Shown here: positions 24,090 through 30,498 of the stretch, in pieces
Layout of the letters: each line of letters starts with the position of its first letter
Position numbering within the stretch: the stretch's first letter is position 1
NCBI GenBank assembly: GCA_964637725.1
Contig: CAZWXH010000006.1
Location: 1-34,598, forward strand
Reading direction: 5' to 3'
DNA length: 34,598 nucleotides
Origin: CAZWXH01 sp964637725
GTDB taxonomy: Bacteria; Bacillota_I; Bacilli_A; Erysipelotrichales; Coprobacillaceae
Translations under genes and position numbers: made by a program
The notes under the pieces: model-generated
The model's database searches: none
Told to the model about the DNA's origin: nothing
Seen by the model: the letters and a program-made list of their open reading frames with translations, nothing else

Positions 24090-24117
24090 AAAAAAAGATA
24101 GGTTCCCCTATCTTTTT
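24090..24117 (-). terminator. Terminator between rny and ymdB
   Basis: On the - strand AAAAAGATAGG (24117-24107) and CCTATCTTTTT (24102-24092) form a perfect 11-bp stem closed by a GGAA (GNRA-type) tetraloop, followed by T. The T-run abuts the ymdB RBS, so it acts as a partial terminator or read-through regulator. Confidence 0.88.
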
Positions 24118-25669
24118 ATTTAGCTATTTCGTTTGCTCTAACTTCACGTACCACAGTCACTTTAATATGACCTGGATATGTTAATTCAGTTTCAATCTTA
24201 TCTTTGATCTCTCTAGCAAGCTTATGACTTGCAAGATCATCAACTTTATCAGGTTTAACAACAACACGAATTTCACGACCAGCTTGAATAGCAAAGACTT
24301 TATCAACACCATCAAAACTTTTTGAAATTTCTTCAAGTTTTTCTAGTCTTTGAATATAGTTTTCAATTGTTTCGCTACGACTTCCTGGTCTTGCAGCAGA
24401 TAAAGTATCGGCTGCAGCAACTAGAATAGAAATAACACTTGTTGCTTCTACATCACCATGATGTGATTCAATTGCGTTTATAACTGTTGCATTTTCACCA
24501 TATTTCTTAGCAAACTTTGCTCCTAATTCAACATGGCTTCCTTCCATCTCATGGTCAACTGCTTTCCCTAAGTCATGTAACAATCCAGCACGACGTGCCA
24601 ATTGTTGATTTAAACCAAGTTCTGCTGCCATCATACCTGTGAAATGAGCAACCTCTACACAGTGTTGTAAAGCATTTTGTCCATAACTTGTACGATATTT
24701 CATCTTACCAATCATCATTGTAATTTCTTTACTAATTCTTGATAATCCTAATTCAAAAATCGCATCTTCACCAGCTTTTAAAATCACTTCATCTAATTCT
24801 TTTTTTGTTTTTTCAACCACTTCTTCAATACGTCCTGGTTGAATACGTCCATCACGAATTAAAGTTTCTAAAGATAAACGAGCAATTTCTCTTCTTACTG
24901 GATCAAAACAAGAAATTGTGATTGCTTCTGGTGTATCATCAATAATTAACTCAACACCTGTGGCATTTTCGATAGCTTTGATATTTCTACCTTCTCTACC
25001 AATAATACGTCCCTTCATTTCTTCACTAGGTAACGCTACAACGTTAACAGTTCTTTCAATCGTCTCTTCTTGAGAATAACGATTAATAGCACTTGCAATT
25101 ATATCTTTAGCATAAAGTGAAGCTTTAGATTTTGCTTCATCTTCTTGTTCTTTAATAAAAGCAGTAACTTCAGTAGCCATTTTTTGTTCTACTAGTTTAA
25201 ATAATTCTTCTTTTGCTTCATTAGCACTCATTGCTGCAATCTTTTCTAATTCAACAATTTTTGCATCAATTTGTTCTTTTAATTGGCTTTCCAATTTCCC
25301 TAGTTCTTCACTTTTTTTCTCTAATTGCTTAGCTTTGTCGTCTAAAACATCTTCTTTACCTTGTAAAGCGATATCTCTACGATCAATATTTTGTTCTCTT
25401 TGCAATAGTTTATTTTCAAATTTAGTAACTTCTAAGCGTTGTTCCTTAACTTCCTTCTCTGCTTCTAATTTTAATTCATAAGCTTGAGTTTTGGCATCAA
25501 GGATTGCTTCCTTTACTACATTATCAGCTTTGACAGTTGCTTCATCAAGAATCTTAGTTGCATCTACATTTGCTTTAGATACTTTAAGCTTTGTAAAAAT
25601 ATAATATAATACAAACCCTACAGCGACTGCTAGAACATAGGTTAAAATAGTAATTACGTCTTTAGGCAT
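24116..25669 (-). CDS. rny: Ribonuclease Y
   Basis: A 517-residue membrane-anchored endoribonuclease that starts mRNA decay. The order is an N-terminal transmembrane helix (about residues 4-26), a long charged coiled coil to about residue 200, a KH domain (GRIIGREGRNIKAIENATGVE) and an HD domain (LLHDLGKAVDHE, with the His-Asp pair). The length is normal. AGGAGGAAATATT precedes the ATG. It has a near-consensus promoter (25727-25755). The YmcA-like protein encoded downstream is a known partner of RNase Y in Bacillus. Confidence 0.97.
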   Translation of the reverse strand: MPKDVITILTYVLAVAVGFVLYYIFTKLKVSKANVDATKILDEATVKADNVVKEAILDAKTQAYELKLEAEKEVKEQRLEVTKFENKLLQREQNIDRRDIALQGKEDVLDDKAKQLEKKSEELGKLESQLKEQIDAKIVELEKIAAMSANEAKEELFKLVEQKMATEVTAFIKEQEDEAKSKASLYAKDIIASAINRYSQEETIERTVNVVALPSEEMKGRIIGREGRNIKAIENATGVELIIDDTPEAITISCFDPVRREIARLSLETLIRDGRIQPGRIEEVVEKTKKELDEVILKAGEDAIFELGLSRISKEITMMIGKMKYRTSYGQNALQHCVEVAHFTGMMAAELGLNQQLARRAGLLHDLGKAVDHEMEGSHVELGAKFAKKYGENATVINAIESHHGDVEATSVISILVAAADTLSAARPGSRSETIENYIQRLEKLEEISKSFDGVDKVFAIQAGREIRVVVKPDKVDDLASHKLAREIKDKIETELTYPGHIKVTVVREVRANEIAK

Positions 25670-25726
25670 AATATTTCCTCCTATTTCCTATGACATTTTT
25701 TAAAAAGTGTTTTTACACACAAAAAT

Positions 25727-25755
25727 ATTATACCTTATTTTTATTAAAATGACAA
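25727..25755 (-). promoter_or_regulatory. Promoter of rny
   Basis: On the - strand TTGTCA (25755-25750), a 17-bp spacer and TATAAT (25732-25727). This gives a leader of about 50 nt. Confidence 0.78.
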
Positions 25756-25783
25756 TAAATATCTAAAATAAGAAAATGCTTAC

Positions 25784-25812
25784 AAAAAAACCAAGATTAT
25801 TTATCTTGGTTT
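25784..25812 (-). terminator. Terminator of recA
   Basis: On the - strand AAACCAAGAT (25812-25803) and ATCTTGGTTT (25797-25788) form a 10-bp stem with a 5-nt loop, continuing into a seven-T run. It overlaps the recA stop codon. Confidence 0.85.
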
Positions 25813-26831
25813 GGATTTTTCAATCTTTCTTTGACTTGTTCTTCAATTTCTAGCATGATTTCTGGTTGTTCAGCAAAGAATGCTTTTACACTTTCACGAC
25901 CTTGACCAATCTTTTCACCCTTATATGCGAACCATGATCCTGATTTATCAATAATATTATACTCTGTTGCTAAATCAATAACTTCTCCATCACGAGCAAT
26001 TCCTTTACCATAAATAATATCAACACATGTTGTTTTAAATGGTGGGGCAACTTTGTTTTTTACAACTTTAATATTTGCTTTATTACCATAAATATCAGAA
26101 CCATTCTTTAAAGCTTCACTACGTCTTATCTCAATTCTAACTGTTGAGTAGAATTTTAATGCACGACCGCCTGTTGTTGTCTCAGGATTCCCGTACATAA
26201 CTCCAATCTTTTCTCTTAATTGATTGATAAATATAATTGTACAAGAAGTCTTATTCATTAATCCCGATAAACGACGCAATGCTTTTGACATTAAACGAGC
26301 TTGAAGGCCGACTGTTGTATCTGACATTTCACCATCTAATTCTGTTTGTGGAACTAAAGCCGCAACAGAGTCAACAACAACCAAATCAATTGCATTACTC
26401 TTTACTAAAGTTTCAGCAATTGCTAATCCTTGTTCACCACTATCAGGTTGCGATAAAATAAGATCCTCAACATTGACTCCTAGATTTTTTGCATAAACTG
26501 GATCAATTGCATGTTCAGCATCAATAAAAGCAGCACGACCACCTTGCTTTTGGCATTCCGCAATAGCATGCAATGTTAAAGTTGTTTTCCCACTTGATTC
26601 AGGACCATAGATTTCAACAATACGACCTTTAGGATAACCACCTATACCAAGTGCTGCATCAAGCGTTAATGATCCAGAAGGGATTACATCAACATCCATC
26701 GCAACACGATCACCCAAACGCATAACTGCCCCTTTACCAAAATGCTTTTCAATTTCATCAATCGCATCAGCTAAAGCTTTATCTTTTTTTTCAGTACTAG
26801 ACACTTCTTTCTTTGTTTTTTTCTCTGCCAT
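25797..26831 (-). CDS. recA: Recombinase RecA
   Basis: A 344-residue RecA. Walker A is GPESSGKT (76-83); the MAW/L1/L2 regions are all present (for example VVDSVAALVPQTE and FINQLREKIGVMYGNPETTTGG). It drives strand exchange and LexA self-cleavage. AAGGAGG precedes the ATG. It is the last gene of rodZ-pgsA-cinA-recA, 42 nt after cinA. No LexA box (GAAC-N4-GTTC) or good promoter was found in that gap, so expression may depend on the upstream promoter. Confidence 0.98.
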   Translation of the reverse strand: MAEKKTKKEVSSTEKKDKALADAIDEIEKHFGKGAVMRLGDRVAMDVDVIPSGSLTLDAALGIGGYPKGRIVEIYGPESSGKTTLTLHAIAECQKQGGRAAFIDAEHAIDPVYAKNLGVNVEDLILSQPDSGEQGLAIAETLVKSNAIDLVVVDSVAALVPQTELDGEMSDTTVGLQARLMSKALRRLSGLMNKTSCTIIFINQLREKIGVMYGNPETTTGGRALKFYSTVRIEIRRSEALKNGSDIYGNKANIKVVKNKVAPPFKTTCVDIIYGKGIARDGEVIDLATEYNIIDKSGSWFAYKGEKIGQGRESVKAFFAEQPEIMLEIEEQVKERLKNPNQDK

Positions 26832-26873
26832 AAAATTTCCTCCTTACTTCTATATACAGTTTTATTTTCATTT

Positions 26874-27329
26874 TTACTTCAAAATTTCCAATATTTTTTT
26901 AATTCCTAACAAAATTGCTTGTTCTTTGATATCTCGTCTTGTCCCTTTTAGTTCAAAAGAAAAAGTATGAACAGAACTTTGATAAGCAATCCCAATATAA
27001 ATCAAACCTACTGGTTTACCTTCCATTGCCGTTGGACCAGCATTGCCAGTAAAAGAAATACAAACATCACTTGAAAACATCTTCTTACCAGATAAGGCCA
27101 TCATTTCCGCCACTTCTTTAGAAACAACACCATATCTTTCAATGATTTTTTCATCAATGTTTAATACCTCTTGTTTAATACAGTTTTGATAACTGACTAA
27201 GCTGCCTTTATATACCGCAGAAATTCCACTTATGCTGCCAATCGCATTTGCAAAACTTCCCACTGTAAAACTTTCAACACTGCTAATAGAAATATTTCTA
27301 TCCATGAGCAATTGGGCTAATTCTTCCAT
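26874..27329 (-). CDS. CinA C-terminal domain protein (NMN deamidase, PncC-like)
   Basis: A 151-residue stand-alone CinA_C domain; full-length CinA is about 400 residues and carries an extra N-terminal COG1058 domain that is missing here. Expected activity is deamidation of nicotinamide mononucleotide in NAD recycling. Core motifs are present but altered: VESFTVGS where most members have AESCTGG, and FTGNAGPTAMEGKPVG where most have TGIAGP. The SYQNCIK segment and AEMMALSGKK are conserved. It overlaps the pgsA stop by 1 nt and lies directly before recA, the same slot as Bacillus cinA. Activity is uncertain because of the divergent motif. Confidence 0.85.
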   Translation of the reverse strand: MEELAQLLMDRNISISSVESFTVGSFANAIGSISGISAVYKGSLVSYQNCIKQEVLNIDEKIIERYGVVSKEVAEMMALSGKKMFSSDVCISFTGNAGPTAMEGKPVGLIYIGIAYQSSVHTFSFELKGTRRDIKEQAILLGIKKILEILK

Positions 27330-27922
27330 TACATACTCTCCATAATATGATGACTATTCTTAACAAAATAATCAACGCCACTTATAATTGAAATAATTGT
27401 TGCAACATATATCATAATTTGATCCATTGGAATATGGAAATATGCAAATACAACATTATTTAATAATAATATACCAATAGCAATCATTTGCGTCATTGTC
27501 TTTGCTTTACCTAAATAACTTGCTGCTAACACTACATTTTTTTGACTCACAACCAAACGAATAGCATCGACAATTGTATCTCTAGAAATCATAATAATAG
27601 GAATAACAATTGAGATATCTTGTGAAGAAGCCAGCAATAATAATGCCGTATTGACAATAAGTTTATCAGCAATAGGATCAATAAACTTTCCAAATGTTGT
27701 CACTAAGTTTTTCTTTCTCGCTAAATACCCATCAAGATAATCAGTAATTGCGGCTAAAAAGAAAACAGTAAATAAAATAATATCTAACAAACTCAAATGA
27801 GTTCCTAAAACATCAAAAGAAGGCATAGATATGCCTAACGTTTGATAAGGTATTAAATAAAGTAAAACGAATAACGGGACACTAATTAAACGTATAGTTG
27901 TTAATTTATTTGGTAAATTCAT
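27329..27922 (-). CDS. pgsA: CDP-diacylglycerol-glycerol-3-phosphate 3-phosphatidyltransferase
   Basis: A 197-residue membrane enzyme that makes phosphatidylglycerol phosphate. The CDP-alcohol phosphotransferase motif D-x2-DG-x2-AR-x8-G-x3-D-x3-D is complete: Asp61, Asp64-Gly65, Ala68-Arg69, Gly78, Asp82, Asp86. Four or more hydrophobic segments surround it. It follows rodZ by 2 nt and overlaps cinA by 1 nt, giving the classic rodZ-pgsA-cinA-recA order. Confidence 0.96.
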   Translation of the reverse strand: MNLPNKLTTIRLISVPLFVLLYLIPYQTLGISMPSFDVLGTHLSLLDIILFTVFFLAAITDYLDGYLARKKNLVTTFGKFIDPIADKLIVNTALLLLASSQDISIVIPIIMISRDTIVDAIRLVVSQKNVVLAASYLGKAKTMTQMIAIGILLLNNVVFAYFHIPMDQIMIYVATIISIISGVDYFVKNSHHIMESM

Positions 27923-27924
27923 TT

Positions 27925-28842
27925 TTACTTCTTCACCAAATTTAACTTCAAGTCACTAGCACCTTCAGAATAATCTTCATCCACTAAAGGAATGAGTTGA
28001 TTATTAATGTAATAGCGATGCCCCATGCTATAACCAGTACGAAGTTTAATTTCTCTTACTTCACTACTCTTCAATGTTAATTCTACAACTTCAGGTTCTT
28101 CAGTATCATTGTTATGATATATTCTAGAATCAAAATCATTATAGACTCTTCCATTAACAGAAAGTTTAGCCCATGATTTCTCCATAAATTCAATCTTTAA
28201 TACAAACTCTTCTTGATCAACTGGTAATTCAAAATCAAAATCAAGTTTTGCTTTTCTTGTCATCACAATATTTGCATCAACACCTTGATTATCATCAGTT
28301 GGTTCATCTTTTATATCAGGCGTATTAACCTCTCCTTCAACTGTAGGGTTTTGATTTGGTTTAAAATTTGGATCCTCCGAAGAAGAACGTGTCATATAAA
28401 TACCATACCATACAACAACAATCACCAAACATATTAATACTAAAATAATCGCAGTTCTAATAACTGTGACGTGAGATTTATCTTCATAAACTGATGGTTT
28501 ACGAGTAAATTGAGGTGCTTCAAAAGAAAACTTTTTACTTGTTACATGTTTTTCAGCTTTTTCAAGTTCATGTTGTTCTTTTTCACGAAGTTCTTCAAGT
28601 TTAATTTCTTTAGTAAGATCAATGTACTGTTGAGTAACATCATCAGTATCCATTTTTAAAACAGCAGTAATCTTTTTAAGATACATTTTAACATAAGCTT
28701 CATCACCTTTGTATCTATCAAACTTACCTGCTTCTATATCTTTTAATATTGCTGGAGCAATCTTTGTCTTATCTGAAAGCTCTTGAATTGTCATTCTCTT
28801 CGCTTCTCTTTGTAGACGAATTGATTCACCTAAATTATCCAC
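27925..28842 (-). CDS. rodZ: RodZ-like cytoskeletal helix-turn-helix membrane protein
   Basis: A 305-residue protein with an N-terminal HTH_25 domain (LQREAKRMTIQELSDKTKIA, about residues 10-60), a charged linker, one transmembrane helix (about 128-149) and an outside domain ending in a DUF4115-like beta region (VELTLKSSEVREIKLRTG). RodZ links MreB to the wall-synthesis machinery. The first gene before pgsA is RodZ (YmfM) in bacilli too. The start is GTG 28842 with AAGGAGG 7 nt upstream. The candidate promoter is at 28890-28918. Confidence 0.88.
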   Translation of the reverse strand: MDNLGESIRLQREAKRMTIQELSDKTKIAPAILKDIEAGKFDRYKGDEAYVKMYLKKITAVLKMDTDDVTQQYIDLTKEIKLEELREKEQHELEKAEKHVTSKKFSFEAPQFTRKPSVYEDKSHVTVIRTAIILVLICLVIVVVWYGIYMTRSSSEDPNFKPNQNPTVEGEVNTPDIKDEPTDDNQGVDANIVMTRKAKLDFDFELPVDQEEFVLKIEFMEKSWAKLSVNGRVYNDFDSRIYHNNDTEEPEVVELTLKSSEVREIKLRTGYSMGHRYYINNQLIPLVDEDYSEGASDLKLNLVKK

Positions 28843-28889
28843 ACAGCAACCTCCTTCCTAAAAACCATATTTATTCCATTATTACTAAT

Positions 28890-28918
28890 ATTAAATCATA
28901 AAATGACTTTATTTACAA
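28890..28918 (-). promoter_or_regulatory. Candidate promoter of the rodZ-pgsA-cinA-recA unit
   Basis: On the - strand TTGTAA (28918-28913), a 17-bp spacer and TTTAAT (28895-28890). The spacer is occupied by one arm (28896-28906) of a long inverted repeat. Confidence 0.55.
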
Positions 28919-28959
28919 TACTAACACTATTATTTTATGTTTTTAAAATCATTTTATGA
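28896..28959. repeat. Inverted repeat pair overlapping the rodZ promoter
   Basis: TCATAAAATGA (28896-28906) and its exact reverse complement TCATTTTATGA (28949-28959), with further similarity in the ATTAA and TTT flanks. Each arm is itself near-palindromic (TCAT-N3-ATGA). The first arm fills the promoter spacer. The rest of 28843-29032 is AT-rich with no gene seen. Confidence 0.55.
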
Positions 28960-29032
28960 ATTAATTTATATTTTCGTTGATTTGTCTTTTTAATAAATAA
29001 AACAACAAAATATATCTAAAAAAAGAAAAAAA

Positions 29033-29369
29033 GCTCATTCTGATAAGCCGGGTCCTGGTTTTCAATCGATTATTTATCTACGCTTTCACGTCCAAGTATC
29101 CATTTGATTCTTTTTACTTGGCTCCCCTACCAAAATTTGGGTTTCATCCTTGCAGAGTTTACCTCTTTTCACTTTCTTTTTTCAAAGAAAAATAGTTTCT
29201 GTGGCACTTTGTGACTTAACAACCATGCCTTAAAGGTTTAGGTCTTAGGTCTGTCGTTAGTCTTAGACTACCTTCATTTATTAGATGAAGTACAAACACT
29301 ACAATCATCACAGACTGTGGATGCCCGGACTTTCCTCTACACTATGTGCAGCAATCGATTCTCATGAGC
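29033..29369 (-). ncRNA. rnpB: RNase P RNA, type B
   Basis: The - strand carries the catalytic RNA of RNase P, which matures tRNA 5' ends. Diagnostic parts are GAGGAAAGTCCGGGC near the 5' end, the ACAGA/GACGACAGA-like P4-linked block, AAAGTGCCACAGA, GGTAAACTC, GAAACCCAAATTTTGGTAGG, and GTAGATAAATAATCGATTG before the 3' end. The last two match the Bacillus type B fold. GCTCAT (5', 29369-side) and ATGAGC (29038-29033) form the closing P1 helix, so I set the ends there, about 337 nt. The 3' end runs into T-rich DNA. It lies between gpsB and rodZ; in Bacillus rnpB also neighbours gpsB. Confidence 0.95.
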
Positions 29370-29375
29370 AAACAT

Positions 29376-29404
29376 ATTATACACTGTATTTATAATTTTA
29401 TAAA
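29376..29404 (-). promoter_or_regulatory. Promoter of rnpB
   Basis: On the - strand TATAAT (29381-29376) lies 7 nt before the mapped RNA 5' end, with TTTATA 17 bp upstream (29404-29399) as a four-of-six -35. Confidence 0.7.
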
Positions 29405-29405
29405 G

Positions 29406-29429
29406 AAAAAAAGACAATTACTTGTCTTT
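29406..29429 (-). terminator. Terminator of gpsB
   Basis: On the - strand AAAGACAA (29429-29422) and TTGTCTTT (29417-29410) form an 8-bp stem; the loop holds the gpsB stop codon, and the T-run runs on to about 29406. It overlaps the -35 region of rnpB. Confidence 0.75.
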
Positions 29430-29750
29430 GTAAACTTCTTTTTCTAAACTTGATAATCTTTTTAACAAATCAACATTAGAAGAAAGGTTCTCTTCCATTG
29501 ACTTAAGACTATCTTGTTGTATCATAGTATCTTTTTCTAAATTCGCTAATTTTAATTTTAATCCTTCATTTTCTCTTTGAAGTCTTTCAATTTGTTCATA
29601 GGAATCATTAAGCATATTTGCAAATGTTTCATAATCAGAAATAACACTATCTAAAAAATAATCAACTTCTGTAGCACTATATCCTTTAAAATCTATTTGA
29701 AATTGTTTGCCTAATATTTTTTTAGGACTTAATTGAATTTTTGTGGCCAT
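29418..29750 (-). CDS. gpsB: Cell division protein GpsB (DivIVA family)
   Basis: A 110-residue DivIVA-type coiled-coil adaptor that couples penicillin-binding proteins to the division and elongation machinery. The N-terminal lipid-binding-domain-like block KIQLSPKKILGKQF, then KGYSATEVDYFLDSVISDYE, a coiled coil, and the GpsB-specific C-terminal helix VDLLKRLSSLEKEVY are clear. I start at ATG 29750, which has AAGGTGA at proper spacing; the ATG two codons upstream touches the RBS. A class A PBP, a natural GpsB client, is encoded just beyond the divergent recU. Confidence 0.93.
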   Translation of the reverse strand: MATKIQLSPKKILGKQFQIDFKGYSATEVDYFLDSVISDYETFANMLNDSYEQIERLQRENEGLKLKLANLEKDTMIQQDSLKSMEENLSSNVDLLKRLSSLEKEVYKDK

Positions 29751-29871
29751 ATTCATTCACCTTCCCTATTCATATTCTCACAAAAATAACTCTAAAATGC
29801 AAGTTCTTTTTTTAAAAAGAGAGAAATTACATAATTTGTATACATTTAATAGCGAAGAGTAAAAAAATATA

Positions 29872-29880
29872 TGTTATAAT
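29872..29880 (+). promoter_or_regulatory. Extended -10 promoter of recU-pbp1A
   Basis: TGTTATAAT is an exact TGnTATAAT extended -10, about 28 nt upstream of the recU ATG. No good -35 was seen. The rest of the 150-bp gap to gpsB is AT-rich with no other clear element. Confidence 0.65.
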
Positions 29881-29907
29881 ATAAAAGATAATGAAAGGAG
29901 AAAAGGC

Positions 29908-30498
29908 ATGGTTAATTACCCAAATATGAAAAAAAATAACCAACTGGCTCAAGGAACATCATCAGCACATCGTGGGATGTCTTTAGAAGAAGATATATCT
30001 ATATCTAATGAATATTACTTATCTTCATCACGAGCAGTTATTTATAAAAAACCAACTCCTATACAAATTGTCAAAGTTGATTATCCACGACGACAAAGAG
30101 CGAGAATTATTGAAGCTTATTATCGTACACCATCAACAACCGATTACAATGGATTATATAAAGGAAGATATGTGGATTTTGAAGCAAAGGAAACAAAAGT
30201 GAAGACTTTTCCGTTTGGAAATATCTCACAACATCAAATTGATCATCTTCAAAGAATTATTGATCATGGTGGAATTGCGTTTGTTATTATTGCATTTACT
30301 AGTATAAATGAGGTATACTTAATTGATGCAAGTCATGTCATTGATGATTATTATCATTCTAATAGAAAATCAATGACATATGAAAAAATCAAGTCACTAG
30401 GACATATCATTCCTCAAGGATATTTGCCACGACTTGATTATTTAAAAGTAATAGACGAAGTGTATTTTAAGGAGGATTTAACAAATGGCAAAATATAA
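29908..30498 (+). CDS. recU: Holliday junction resolvase RecU
   Basis: A 196-residue PD-(D/E)xK nuclease that resolves Holliday junctions in Firmicutes and also modulates RecA. The N-terminal block NQLAQGTSSAHRGMSLEEDI and the active site STTDYNGLYKGRYVDFEAKE (Asp90, Glu92, Lys94; Glu69 upstream) are canonical. AAGGAG lies 7 nt before the ATG. It overlaps the PBP gene by 14 nt, the conserved recU-ponA pairing. Confidence 0.96.
   Translation: MVNYPNMKKNNQLAQGTSSAHRGMSLEEDISISNEYYLSSSRAVIYKKPTPIQIVKVDYPRRQRARIIEAYYRTPSTTDYNGLYKGRYVDFEAKETKVKTFPFGNISQHQIDHLQRIIDHGGIAFVIIAFTSINEVYLIDASHVIDDYYHSNRKSMTYEKIKSLGHIIPQGYLPRLDYLKVIDEVYFKEDLTNGKI

Noticed and set aside
26832..26873. Searched for a LexA box upstream of recA.
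   Set aside because: No GAAC-N4-GTTC or close variant is present in the gap.
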